Source: an uncultured Aquimarina sp.
Lineage (GTDB): Bacteria > Bacteroidota > Bacteroidia > Flavobacteriales > Flavobacteriaceae
Assembly: GCA_947497175.1 (NCBI GenBank)
Contig: CANMFM010000006.1
Span: 310,001-374,000, forward strand
DNA: 64,000 nucleotides
Reading direction: 5' to 3'
Made by a program: the position numbers and the translations under genes. Positions 1 through 8,122 of the stretch are shown here, in pieces (positions within the stretch are counted from its first letter, which is position 1; each line of letters starts with the position of its first letter). The notes under the pieces are model-generated. The model was not told where the DNA came from. It saw nothing but the letters and a program-made list of their open reading frames with translations, and ran no database searches.

Positions 1-1
1 T

Positions 2-904
2 ATTGGGGGCGAATTTTTGGTTAGGTCATCAGTGGCATTGTCCTTTAGATTAAAGCTTTCAAAGATGGTTATTGGATTAACGGTAGTTTCTTTTGCTACT
101 TCGGCACCAGAGTTATTGGTTAGCATTCAGGCGGCATTAGACGGATTGTCAGATATATCTCTAGGGAATGTAGTAGGATCTAATATTGCAAATATAGGGT
201 TGGTTTTGGGTATTACGGCAATAATTGGTCCATTAGCCATCGATAAGGATTTTTACAAGTTTAATTGGCCTGTCATGGTTTTATTATCTTTTGCACTCTA
301 TGCGCTTCTTTATGATGGTGTTTTAACGCAATTAGAAGGAGGGGTGTTGTTTATATCTTTACTGTTATATCTTTTTCTTCTGATTAGGAGAGCTCGAAAA
401 TTCTCGGATACTATGCTCGAAGAGGTAGATGATTCTTTGCAAAAAACTTCTAATTTTAAGATCTTCATTTGGTTGCTGATAGGTGGATGTGCTTTATATT
501 TTGGTTCTGAACTATTGGTTAATGGAGCAGAAGAAATAGCCATAAAAATGGGGGTTAGTGAGGGAGTTATTGCAGTAACCCTTATTGCTGTGGGTACTAG
601 TGTTCCCGAACTGGCGGCATCGGTTATCGCAGCACTGAAACAAGAAAAAGCAATTTCTTTAGGAAACCTAATAGGATCAAATATTTTTAATATTGCCTCG
701 GTATTGGGGATAACGGCAATCATTCAGCCTATTGCTGTAAAGGACGAGACATTAATGAACGTTAATATATTTTGGATGCTTGGTTTTGCTCTGGTTTTAT
801 TGCCGTTAGCTTTTGTTCCTAAAAAAATGGTTCTGGGTCGTCCAAAGGGGGTGTTGATTTTTGTGAGTTATGTAATTTTTATTGCGTTAGTATTTTTAAA
901 GTAG
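2..904 (+). CDS. Calcium/sodium antiporter (CaCA family), 5' end cut by the window
   Basis: An inner-membrane cation exchanger of the YrbG/CaCA type, expected to exchange Na+ (or K+) for Ca2+. The frame is open from base 2, so the true start lies outside the window; a TTG at 17 is only an internal codon. Both alpha repeats of the family are visible: the first has FATSAPELLVS followed by GNVVGSNIANIG, the second has VGTSVPELAAS followed by GNLIGSNIFNIAS. These acidic and Asn/Ser segments form the ion site in the family. About nine hydrophobic segments remain. The gene converges on the glutamine synthetase gene across a shared hairpin terminator. The family is certain; the exact ion pair is inferred. 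Confidence 0.92.
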   Translation: MGGEFLVRSSVALSFRLKLSKMVIGLTVVSFATSAPELLVSIQAALDGLSDISLGNVVGSNIANIGLVLGITAIIGPLAIDKDFYKFNWPVMVLLSFALYALLYDGVLTQLEGGVLFISLLLYLFLLIRRARKFSDTMLEEVDDSLQKTSNFKIFIWLLIGGCALYFGSELLVNGAEEIAIKMGVSEGVIAVTLIAVGTSVPELAASVIAALKQEKAISLGNLIGSNIFNIASVLGITAIIQPIAVKDETLMNVNIFWMLGFALVLLPLAFVPKKMVLGRPKGVLIFVSYVIFIALVFLK

Positions 905-921
905 GACATAGATTAAGAAAT

Positions 922-955
922 AAAAAAACCTCTGAGAGTCTCTCAGAGGTTTTTT
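922..955. terminator. Bidirectional intrinsic terminator
   Basis: A perfect 9-bp stem, CCTCTGAGA (929-937) with TCTCAGAGG (941-949), around a GTC loop, flanked by an A-run on the left and a T-run on the right. It sits between two convergent genes, so it can end transcription from both sides. Confidence 0.9.
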
Positions 956-995
956 GCGTTTAACCAACATGGTAGTTAGTTCAAGTATGTTTTTG

Positions 996-2021
996 TTAAG
1001 CTGTCATAGCGGCAACATCTGCAGTTTTAACAGTTTTAACAATTCTAGCAGCAATTTTATAAGGATCCCCGTTAGAAGCTGGGCGACGATCTTCTAACCA
1101 GCCTTTCCATCCATTTTCTACCGTAATGATTGGTATTCTTATCGAAGCTCCTCTATCAGATACGCCGTAAGAAAATTCATTAATAGATTGTGTCTCGTGC
1201 TCTCCGGTTAATCTTTGATCATTGAACTCACCGTATACAGCAATATGCTCTTTTGTAACAGGCCTGAAGGCTTCACAGATAGTTTCATAAACTTCTTTTG
1301 ATCCACATGTTCTTAGAACCGTGTTAGAGAAATTAGCGTGCATACCTGATCCATTCCAGTCTCCTTTAATAGGCTTAGGATGGTATTCGATATAATAACC
1401 GTATTTTTCTGTAAGACGATCCAGTAGGTAGCGAGCAACCCATATTTCGTCTCCCGCTTTTTTAGCTCCTTTTGCAAATAATTGAAATTCCCATTGTCCA
1501 CTGGCAACCTCTTGATTAATACCTTCAAAATTAAGTCCGGCATCGATACAAAGATCGGCGTGTTCTTCAACAAAACTTCTACCGTGTGTGTTTCTTCCTC
1601 CTACAGAACAATAGTACATTCCTTGTGGCCCAGGATATCCTCCTACCGGGAAGCCCAAAGGTAATTGAGTGTTCTTATCCATAATAAAGTACTCCTGCTC
1701 AAAACCAAACCAAAAATCATTATCATTATCATCAATTGTAGCTCTGGCATTAGACTCGTGAGGTGTTCCATCTGCATTTAAAACTTCAGTCATAACCAAA
1801 TATCCATTTCTTCTGGTTGGGTCTGGGTAAATAGCCACAGGTTTTAATAAACAATCTGAAGAACCTCCTTCAGCTTGTCTTGTAGAACTCCCATCAAAAG
1901 ACCACATTGGGCAATCTTCTAGCTTTCCACTAAAATTTTCTTCGACTTTGGTTTTACTTCTTAAGTTAGCAGTTGGTTTATAACCATCTAGCCAAATGTA
2001 TTCTAATTTAGCTTTACTCAT
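996..2021 (-). CDS. Glutamine synthetase, type II (eukaryotic-like) with beta-grasp domain
   Basis: ATP-dependent ligation of ammonium to glutamate in the cytoplasm. The 341-residue form has the short GSII layout: an N-terminal beta-grasp part with WSFDGSST, then the catalytic barrel with FGFEQEYF, WNGSGMHANFSN and GVSDRGASIRIP, which carry metal and glutamate ligands. I start it at the ATG at 2021 (MSKAKLEYIW) because the upstream in-frame extension is basic, unlike the family, and covers a good -7 box at 2057-2064. It is divergent from a type III glutamine synthetase 220 bp away, so nitrogen assimilation is doubled here. GlnA is the name of type I enzymes, so no symbol is given. Which paralogue is the main assimilatory enzyme cannot be told from sequence. 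Confidence 0.93.
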   Translation of the reverse strand: MSKAKLEYIWLDGYKPTANLRSKTKVEENFSGKLEDCPMWSFDGSSTRQAEGGSSDCLLKPVAIYPDPTRRNGYLVMTEVLNADGTPHESNARATIDDNDNDFWFGFEQEYFIMDKNTQLPLGFPVGGYPGPQGMYYCSVGGRNTHGRSFVEEHADLCIDAGLNFEGINQEVASGQWEFQLFAKGAKKAGDEIWVARYLLDRLTEKYGYYIEYHPKPIKGDWNGSGMHANFSNTVLRTCGSKEVYETICEAFRPVTKEHIAVYGEFNDQRLTGEHETQSINEFSYGVSDRGASIRIPIITVENGWKGWLEDRRPASNGDPYKIAARIVKTVKTADVAAMTA

Positions 2022-2056
2022 AATTAACACTTTATTAATTGAACTCTTTATGACGA

Positions 2057-2064
2057 CAAATTTA
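2057..2064 (-). promoter_or_regulatory. -7 promoter element of the type II glutamine synthetase gene
   Basis: On the minus strand it reads TAAATTTG, an exact match to the Bacteroidetes TAnnTTTG consensus, about 36 bp before the chosen ATG. It supports the start at 2021 over the longer frame. Confidence 0.6.
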
Positions 2065-2093
2065 ACTTTCTTTTTTGAGAACATAAAAAAAAG

Positions 2094-2154
2094 AAGGGGG
2101 TAAAGTCGAATTGTTATCCAAAATTTATTAACACCCTACTTTTTTGGGGGGTAT
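2094..2154. promoter_or_regulatory. G/C-tract motifs between the two glutamine synthetase genes
   Basis: Inside the 220-bp divergent region there is GGGGGTAAAG at 2096-2105 and an imperfect inverted repeat with arms ACCC (2132-2135) and GGGGGGT (2146-2152) around a T-rich centre. Such tracts stand out in AT-rich intergenic DNA and could be operators for nitrogen control; that role is inferred. Confidence 0.35.
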
Positions 2155-2214
2155 TTTTAAAATTTATCAATTTTGAAAGAGTTTAATTTTCATATTTTCA
2201 ATTAAAACTTGTTT

Positions 2215-2222
2215 TATATTTG
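2215..2222 (+). promoter_or_regulatory. -7 promoter element of glutamine synthetase III
   Basis: TATATTTG matches TAnnTTTG exactly and lies 20 bp before the ATG at 2242, giving a short leader. It argues against starting translation at the alternative codon at 2209. Confidence 0.65.
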
Positions 2223-2241
2223 CAACAAAACTCACTCAATT

Positions 2242-4428
2242 ATGTCAACACTTAGATTTGAAGCTTTAAAAGAAACCTTACATCGTGGTTCTGTGATTGT
2301 TAAAGAAACAGAACGTCGTTCTGTATTGTTCGGTGAAAATGTTTTTGACCAAAAAACAATGTTACAATCTCTAACTAATGATGCTTACAACAGTGTAATG
2401 GATGCTATTGAAAGTGGGGCAAAGATTGATCGTAAAATTGCAGATCAAATTGCTTCTGCCATGAAAGATTGGTCATTGTCAAAAGGTGTAACACATTATA
2501 CCCACTGGTTTCAACCATTAACAGGGGCGACAGCAGAAAAGCATGATGCTTTTTTTGAAACTATAGGGAATGGGCAAGCGATAGAGAAATTTGGAGGAGG
2601 ACAATTGGTGCAACAAGAGCCAGATGCTTCTTCATTTCCTCATGGAGGTATTCGAAACACTTTTGAAGCGAGAGGATATACAGCTTGGGACCCAACATCT
2701 CCAGCTTTTATTTATGGAACAACATTGTGTATTCCGACCGTATTTGTCGCCTATACAGGAGAGGCTTTAGATTATAAAACCCCATTATTAAGGGCTTTAC
2801 AAGCCGTTGACCATGCAGCCACAGCAGTAGCTAAATATTTCGATAAGAATGTAAAAAAGGTAAATGCATCCTTAGGTTGGGAACAAGAATATTTTTTGAT
2901 TGATAGTGCATTGGTGTACTCAAGACCCGATATTGTAATGACCGGTAGAACATTGCTAGGGCATTCTTCAGCAAAAGGGCAACAGTTGGATGATCATTAT
3001 TTTGGAAGTATCCCGACCAGAGCCTTAAATTTTATGAGGGATTTAGAGGTTGAGTGTATGTTGCTGGGGATTCCGGTTAAAACACGACATAATGAAGTCG
3101 CTCCTAATCAATTTGAATTAGCTCCGATCTACGAAGAAACAAATTTAGCGGTAGACCATAATTCTTTATTAATGGATATTATGAGCAAAGTTGCAGCCAG
3201 GCATAATCTTACCGTATTGCTGCATGAAAAACCTTTTGCAGGTGTAAATGGTTCTGGAAAACATAATAACTGGTCGCTGGGTACTAATACGGGGGTAAAT
3301 CTCTTAGGTCCCGGAAAAACTCCAATGAGTAATCTTCAATTTTTAACCTTTTTTATTAATACGATCAAAGCAATCAATGATAATGAGGAGTTAATGAGAG
3401 CGGGTATTGCCTCTGCCAGTAATGATCATCGTCTTGGAGCTAATGAAGCACCTCCGGCAATCATGTCTGTTTTTATTGGAGAACAGTTGACAGCCGTGCT
3501 CAAAGAGTTAGAGGGAGTTACCGATGGTAAATTGTCACCACAAGAAAAAACGGATTTAAAATTAAATGTAGTAGGTAAAATACCTGAAATTTTATTGGAT
3601 AATACAGATCGAAATCGAACCTCTCCTTTTGCTTTTACAGGAAATAAATTCGAATTTAGAGCAGTAGGTTCTAAAGCAAATTGTGCAAACCCAATGACCA
3701 TTCTCAATACTATTGTGGCCAAACAATTATTAGATTTTAAAGGTGAAGTTGATGCTTTAATAGATAAGAAAGGATTGAAAAAGGACGAAGCCATTTTTAA
3801 TATTTTAAGAGAGTATATAAAGAAATCCAAAACGATACTTTTTGAAGGAAACGGGTATAGCGATGATTGGGAGAAAGAAGCAAAGAAAAGAGGGTTAAGT
3901 AATAATAAAACTACTCCCGAAGCCTTAAAAGCGAAAGTATCAGAAGAAAATTTGGCACTTTTTGAAAAAATGGGAGTAATGAACAAAACTGAAGCCAAAG
4001 CTCGTTATGAGATAGAGATGGATGAATATGCGTTGAGAATTCAGATAGAAGGTCGTGTGCTTGGTGATATTGCTCGCAACCATGTAATCCCTACGGCTAT
4101 TAAATATCAAAATATGCTCATTAATAATGTTTCCGGTTTGAAAGAACTTTATGGTAAAGACTTTAAAAAATATGCCAAAGAGCAAATGGAGATCATTGAA
4201 GAAATCTCTGAGCATATTGGCAAAATCAATACCAAAGTAAATGAAATGACCGACGAGCGCAGAAAAGCTAACAAATTAACTGATATAGAAAAGAAGGCTT
4301 CAGAGTATTGTAACAAGGTAAAACCCTTATTTGATGAGATTAGATACAGTTGTGATAAACTAGAATTGCTTGTTGATGACGAGTTATGGCCATTAACAAA
4401 ATACAGAGAACTTCTTTTTACACGATAA
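2242..4428 (+). CDS. glnN: Glutamine synthetase III
   Basis: A large glutamine synthetase of 728 residues, the usual length of the GSIII class common in Bacteroidetes and some cyanobacteria, working as a dodecamer in the cytoplasm. Visible family marks are GGIRNTFEARGYTAWDP near residue 135, GWEQEYFLID (metal-binding acidic residues), RHNEVAPNQFELAP, GVNGSGKHNNWSLGTN and the long C-terminal helical region. The start at 2242 (MSTLRFEALK) is preferred to 2209 because the -7 element overlaps the longer version. It is divergent from a type II enzyme. I infer that the pair allows different responses to nitrogen supply. Confidence 0.95.
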   Translation: MSTLRFEALKETLHRGSVIVKETERRSVLFGENVFDQKTMLQSLTNDAYNSVMDAIESGAKIDRKIADQIASAMKDWSLSKGVTHYTHWFQPLTGATAEKHDAFFETIGNGQAIEKFGGGQLVQQEPDASSFPHGGIRNTFEARGYTAWDPTSPAFIYGTTLCIPTVFVAYTGEALDYKTPLLRALQAVDHAATAVAKYFDKNVKKVNASLGWEQEYFLIDSALVYSRPDIVMTGRTLLGHSSAKGQQLDDHYFGSIPTRALNFMRDLEVECMLLGIPVKTRHNEVAPNQFELAPIYEETNLAVDHNSLLMDIMSKVAARHNLTVLLHEKPFAGVNGSGKHNNWSLGTNTGVNLLGPGKTPMSNLQFLTFFINTIKAINDNEELMRAGIASASNDHRLGANEAPPAIMSVFIGEQLTAVLKELEGVTDGKLSPQEKTDLKLNVVGKIPEILLDNTDRNRTSPFAFTGNKFEFRAVGSKANCANPMTILNTIVAKQLLDFKGEVDALIDKKGLKKDEAIFNILREYIKKSKTILFEGNGYSDDWEKEAKKRGLSNNKTTPEALKAKVSEENLALFEKMGVMNKTEAKARYEIEMDEYALRIQIEGRVLGDIARNHVIPTAIKYQNMLINNVSGLKELYGKDFKKYAKEQMEIIEEISEHIGKINTKVNEMTDERRKANKLTDIEKKASEYCNKVKPLFDEIRYSCDKLELLVDDELWPLTKYRELLFTR

Positions 4429-4510
4429 AGTAAGAATTAACTTACTAACTTCTTTTTTTTAAGCATGTTAATAAAAAAATAACATCTGTTAAATCCTTAA
4501 TGAATATGTG

Positions 4511-4536
4511 GGAAAACCCGTTTTTACGGGTTTTCC
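4511..4536 (+). terminator. Hairpin after GSIII, probable terminator
   Basis: A perfect 10-bp stem, GGAAAACCCG (4511-4520) with CGGGTTTTCC (4527-4536), about 80 bp after the GSIII stop. No long T-run follows, so termination is likely but not certain; it may instead protect the 3' end. Confidence 0.55.
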
Positions 4537-4629
4537 GTAACGTATTTCATCGAATAGTTGAAGAATTAATAAAATACCTTCGATATTTTTATAAATTTGT
4601 GAATGTTAAGATGAGTTGATTTTAACAAC

Positions 4630-4659
4630 ACCCCTAAGATTTCCCCGAACTATACTTTG
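4630..4659 (+). promoter_or_regulatory. Curli operon promoter with a paired CCCC motif
   Basis: ACCCCTAAGATTTCCCCG (4630-4647) contains two C-tracts whose starts lie 12 bp apart, directly followed by TATACTTTG (4651-4659), one base off the TAnnTTTG consensus. The position just upstream of a -7-like element suits an activator site. No CsgD-type regulator gene is next to the operon, so the factor is unknown. Confidence 0.45.
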
Positions 4660-4754
4660 CGATCAATTTTGAATTAAAAAATTATATTTTTTAGTCAAAT
4701 CGTATGCATGGTTGTGAAAAAGTAAACTCATAAATCACTTTAAATATATTACGT

Positions 4755-6344
4755 ATGAAAACAATGATTCTTAGTCTAGCGGCTTTATTAAGTGCATCAG
4801 TTATGGTTGCGCAAGCAAACGCTAGTAATGTCAGTCAAGCAGGGGAAGATAATGTTGCTGATATTTCACAGGTAGGAAGTACCAACTCTTCTTTAACTAT
4901 TCAGGAAGGAGGAGCGAACAACGCTCAAGTTATCCAGGGTGCTGCATTTGATTCTAGAAATGGAGTTGTAGAGCAAACTCAAATAGGAGATAAAAATTCG
5001 GCTTTTGTTCATCACGAAGAAGATGACAATCAAGTGTATCAATTACAGGTAGGAAATGGAAATTCTGCAAGTGCAACTCAAAATTTAGCATTTTTTGGAG
5101 GAGATAATTTTACACTCCAAACTCAAGAAGGTGATGGTAACAGTGCTGTAGTATCTCAAGAAGGGGCTACTAATACTGCTTTTCAAGAACAAATCGGAGA
5201 TGGTAACTCTGCTACATCTACGCAAGAAGGTGTAGATAACTTTAGTGATAGTAGCCAGGAAGGAGCATTTAATACAGCTACCATTGCACAAGTGGGTAGT
5301 GCTAACTTTTCACAACAATTACAGTTTGGTGAAGCTAATATGGCTGAAGCTGAGCAGTGGGGAAACAATAATGTAGTAATTCAGGATCAACAAGGGGGTG
5401 GTAATGTAGCTACTTCTTTACAGGGAAGTCCTGCTTTTGGATCCAGAGGTGGAGAAGTACAGCAAGTACAATTAGGAGACGAAAACGAAGCGTTTGCTAA
5501 TCATGAAGAAGACAATAACACTATTCTTCAGGGACAATTAGGAGATGCAAACAGTGCAAGCGCTGAGCAAAATTTAGCTTCTTTTGGAGGAGAAAACTTT
5601 TCTATCCAGATACAAGTTGGTAATGGAAACGTAGCAGAAGCAACTCAAAATGGAAGCAATAACAATTCAGATCAACTTCAATTTGGAGACGAAAATGTAG
5701 TGTCTGCAACACAAAATGGAATTAATAATAGTTCTGATCAGGATCAAGATGGTCTGGGTAACCTTGCTACTGCTTCTCAAGATGGTTCTGATAACGTAAA
5801 TATTCAAAATCAAGCTGGTAATGGTAACGTAGCTACTTCTATTCAGGGTAGTTTCTTATTTGATTCTAGAGGTGGTACTGTAGATCAATTTCAGTCTGGA
5901 GAAAGAAATAATGCATTTGCTCAACATGAAGAAGATAACAATACTGTTACTCAAACTCAGTTAGGAAATGGAAATGACGCTTCTGCAACGCAGAACTTAT
6001 TATTCTTTGGCGGAAACAATTTCACACAACAATTTCAGATCGGAGACGGTAATGTAGCTGAAGCTTCTCAAGAAGGAGATTTTGGTATCCAGGGAGAGAA
6101 TAATATTGCTAGCCAAATACAATTAGGAGATGAGAATCTTGCCATTACATCTCAAAATGGAGCAGGTAATATTAGTGATATTTTCCAATCAGGAAATGGA
6201 AACATTGCAGAAGATACTCAATTCGGAACAGATAACTTTACCTTTGTTACACAAACAGGAGATGCTCACAGTAGTGTGATTCTTCAAGTTGGATCTAATA
6301 ACTCTTCAGTAGTTACTCAAACTAACGGAGCGGGAGGATTTTAA
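4755..6344 (+). CDS. Major curlin-repeat amyloid subunit (CsgA-like)
   Basis: A secreted protein of 529 residues with a signal peptide (1 to about 20, ending MVAQA) and then almost only curlin-type repeats of about 22 residues with the pattern Q-x-G-x-x-N-x-A/S-x-x-x-Q, which stack as beta-solenoid strands in functional amyloid fibres. It is over three times the length of E. coli CsgA. Overlaid is a longer period: three related blocks of 72 residues at 66-137, 229-300 and 370-441, each starting DSR or GSR, containing an AFxxHEEDxN insert and ending near FGGxNF. The gene is first in an operon with csgE, csgF and csgG, its expected exporters. Composition is poor in Lys, Cys and Pro, as in other curlins. 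It may be named CsgA, but only the repeat family is certain. Confidence 0.9.
   Translation: MKTMILSLAALLSASVMVAQANASNVSQAGEDNVADISQVGSTNSSLTIQEGGANNAQVIQGAAFDSRNGVVEQTQIGDKNSAFVHHEEDDNQVYQLQVGNGNSASATQNLAFFGGDNFTLQTQEGDGNSAVVSQEGATNTAFQEQIGDGNSATSTQEGVDNFSDSSQEGAFNTATIAQVGSANFSQQLQFGEANMAEAEQWGNNNVVIQDQQGGGNVATSLQGSPAFGSRGGEVQQVQLGDENEAFANHEEDNNTILQGQLGDANSASAEQNLASFGGENFSIQIQVGNGNVAEATQNGSNNNSDQLQFGDENVVSATQNGINNSSDQDQDGLGNLATASQDGSDNVNIQNQAGNGNVATSIQGSFLFDSRGGTVDQFQSGERNNAFAQHEEDNNTVTQTQLGNGNDASATQNLLFFGGNNFTQQFQIGDGNVAEASQEGDFGIQGENNIASQIQLGDENLAITSQNGAGNISDIFQSGNGNIAEDTQFGTDNFTFVTQTGDAHSSVILQVGSNNSSVVTQTNGAGGF
4950..6077 (+). repeat. Long-period repeat blocks inside the curlin gene
   Basis: Three 216-bp coding blocks at 4950-5165, 5439-5654 and 5862-6077 encode similar 72-residue units. 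They are separated by 163 and 141 residues start to start, a difference of 22 residues, which is exactly one curlin repeat. This suggests growth by duplication of a multi-repeat unit with later gain or loss of one repeat. Confidence 0.8.
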
Positions 6345-6376
6345 TAAGATTTAAATAAAAAATTTAATATCTTTAG

Positions 6377-6430
6377 AAGAGTTATGCTTATGATAAAAAT
6401 AAGCATAACTCTTTCTTAGTTTTTTAATTT
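6377..6430 (+). terminator. Strong hairpin between the first two curli genes, likely attenuator
   Basis: A perfect 14-bp stem, AAGAGTTATGCTTA (6377-6390) with TAAGCATAACTCTT (6400-6413), followed by a T-rich tract with a TTTTTT run. It lies in the 94-bp gap between the curlin gene and the next gene of the same operon. It may stop most transcripts, or protect the 3' end of the curlin mRNA, so that subunit exceeds export machinery. Confidence 0.7.
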
Positions 6431-6438
6431 CAAATAAG

Positions 6439-6954
6439 ATGAAAAACACTATTTTAAATACGCTTGTGTTCATTTTACTATCTACAGTGGTCGCTTTTGC
6501 ACAAGGTAGTGAAGAAAGTGAGATTTCAATTACAGATCAGGATAAGTTTATAGCGTTATCTCAGGTTGATAATATCTTGTCTCAGAGTTCAAGAAATCAG
6601 TCTTCCCTTTCAGAAGGAGTAAACTCAATCTTTATTCAACAAGTAGGAGCCAATAATGTTGTTCTTTCTAATATAATTGCAGAATCTTCTGATATTAAAA
6701 TCTTTCAGAATGGTGATCAAAATATAGTAGAAATTGAAGAATCCGCAAGAGAAATAGAAAAAGTAATTACTCAGAATGGTAATAATAATTCTGTAATAGA
6801 TTTTTCGTTTAATTCAGAAATATCTACAAATTTGCAGCTCATTCAAGAAGGGGATAACCTAATTTTTGAACGTTTTGGGAGTAATGAATTATCCAAAAAT
6901 TTAAAATTTAAAATGTCTGGTGATGCTAAGACCATCATTGTTAGAAGTTTTTAA
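6439..6954 (+). CDS. Small curlin-like protein, possible CsgB-type nucleator
   Basis: A secreted protein of 171 residues with a signal peptide (ending AFAQ, about residue 21). It keeps a few degenerate curlin-like strands, for example FIQQVGANNVV, IFQNGDQNIVE, ITQNGNNNSVI and LIQEGDNLIFERFG, but is more charged than the major subunit. Position two in the operon, five bases before csgE, and weak repeat similarity fit a minor or nucleating subunit like CsgB. The last residues (KFKMSGDAKTIIVRSF) are not repeat-like and resemble the non-repetitive end of CsgB only in being basic. The role is inferred; the repeats are seen. Confidence 0.7.
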   Translation: MKNTILNTLVFILLSTVVAFAQGSEESEISITDQDKFIALSQVDNILSQSSRNQSSLSEGVNSIFIQQVGANNVVLSNIIAESSDIKIFQNGDQNIVEIEESAREIEKVITQNGNNNSVIDFSFNSEISTNLQLIQEGDNLIFERFGSNELSKNLKFKMSGDAKTIIVRSF

Positions 6955-6959
6955 TCGTC

Positions 6960-7694
6960 ATGTATAAACGTATGAAACTGAAGCTCATTACACTTTTTGC
7001 TTTGATATTTCAGGTGTCTACAGCTCAGTTTGTTAACGTTGATGTAGCTGCAAAGATTAAAACAGAAACTATTGATGATGCTGTTTCTGTTACAACTGCT
7101 GCGACCAATACTACAGAGGTTTATAAAAGCTTACATTATGTATTTACGGTTTTTAGAACAGATGCTCAAGATAACACGTCAAAGAATCATCAAGAAGGTA
7201 GATTCACTCTAGAGGCCAATGAGAGTAAAGAACTATCAAAAATTTCAATAAACATAGATAATACTGATAAAGTAATATTTCTTTTGCTTATTTATGAAGA
7301 TGATAAAATCATTGCTAAAGATCGTTTGGCATTTAATGAAAAAGTTAAAAAAAAACCTCAAAAAAACGAAGAATCATCTGATGATGGGTTGGAACTAAAA
7401 GGAATAGTGGTAGAAGAGACCAAGACAAAACCCGGAAGAGACTTTTATGACTTTTTTTATAATTCATATACACTTAATCAAATAAATGGGAATAAGGTAG
7501 TAGGAGTATATGAGACGTTAAGTTTTGGACGTACTACGATACTTCAAGTTAAAATTGAAGATAACGTCATTCATAAATTTTTAAGTAAACCTGATCTTGA
7601 ATATTTAGAACAAATGGCAAAAATCTCAATCCGAAAAGTATATAAATATTTTAAAGACCTTAAAAAACAGAAAAAGGATATTTTTCGATATTAA
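6960..7694 (+). CDS. csgE: Curli assembly protein CsgE with an extra N-terminal domain
   Basis: The C-terminal half (about residues 145-244) is CsgE, the periplasmic adaptor that caps the CsgG secretion pore: it has LELKGIVVEETKTKPGRDF, DFFYNSYTL and the conserved KFLSKPDLEYLEQMA segment. The N-terminal half, after a signal peptide ending STAQ, is a beta-rich domain of about 100 residues with HQEGRFTLEANESKEL, which looks like the CsgC/CsgH family of curlin chaperones. That second assignment rests on a short pattern only. At 244 residues it is nearly twice E. coli CsgE (129). An ATG at 6972 is an equally good start. It is coupled to its neighbours by gaps of 5 and 14 bases. Confidence 0.85.
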   Translation: MYKRMKLKLITLFALIFQVSTAQFVNVDVAAKIKTETIDDAVSVTTAATNTTEVYKSLHYVFTVFRTDAQDNTSKNHQEGRFTLEANESKELSKISINIDNTDKVIFLLLIYEDDKIIAKDRLAFNEKVKKKPQKNEESSDDGLELKGIVVEETKTKPGRDFYDFFYNSYTLNQINGNKVVGVYETLSFGRTTILQVKIEDNVIHKFLSKPDLEYLEQMAKISIRKVYKYFKDLKKQKKDIFRY

Positions 7695-7708
7695 AAACGT
7701 GTGTAAGG

Positions 7709-8116
7709 ATGAAATCAATTGTAATAACTATATTTTTTATTTTTTCAATCTATGGTCTTTCATTTGGTCAGGATTTGGTTTATAGACCGGTAAATCCTGC
7801 TTTTGGAGGAGATACATTTAATTATCAGTGGCTTCTAAGCTCTGCAGAGGCGCAAAACAAATTTACAGACCCCGATGAAGCAGCACGAGATGAGAGGTCA
7901 GATCTCGAAAGATTTACAGAAAGCTTAAATAACCAATTGTTAAATGAAATATCAAGATCATTGTTTAATGATCAATTTGGTGAAGATGGGCTTTCTGAAG
8001 GTACGTTTAGCTTTGGGTCACTTTTTATAGAAATCTTTCCTTCTGGAGAAGGGCTAGTGATCAATATTTTGGATACAAATACCGGAGATCAGTCCCAAGT
8101 AATAATTCCTAATTAA
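7709..8116 (+). CDS. csgF: Curli production assembly/transport component CsgF
   Basis: A small secreted protein of 135 residues with a signal peptide ending LSFGQ. The mature N-terminus, QDLVYRPVNPAFGGD, followed by YQWLLSSAEAQNKF, matches the CsgF segment that inserts into the CsgG pore and forms its second constriction (E. coli has a similar FRNPNFGGNP block). It lies between csgE and csgG, 6 bases before csgG. In the family CsgF links the pore to surface nucleation of fibres. Length agrees with the family. Confidence 0.92.
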   Translation: MKSIVITIFFIFSIYGLSFGQDLVYRPVNPAFGGDTFNYQWLLSSAEAQNKFTDPDEAARDERSDLERFTESLNNQLLNEISRSLFNDQFGEDGLSEGTFSFGSLFIEIFPSGEGLVINILDTNTGDQSQVIIPN

Positions 8117-8122
8117 TTTTTA

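Larger units (their letters stand above)
4429..4754. other. Intergenic region between GSIII and the curli operon
   Basis: This 326-bp stretch has no plausible gene. It holds a hairpin near 4511-4536, an AT-rich segment, a paired CCCC motif at 4630-4647, a near-consensus -7 element, and a leader of about 90 bases before the curlin start. Confidence 0.7.

Noticed and set aside
2209..2241. Upstream start for glutamine synthetase III
   Set aside because: The -7 element at 2215-2222 overlaps it, so it cannot be in the mRNA from that promoter.
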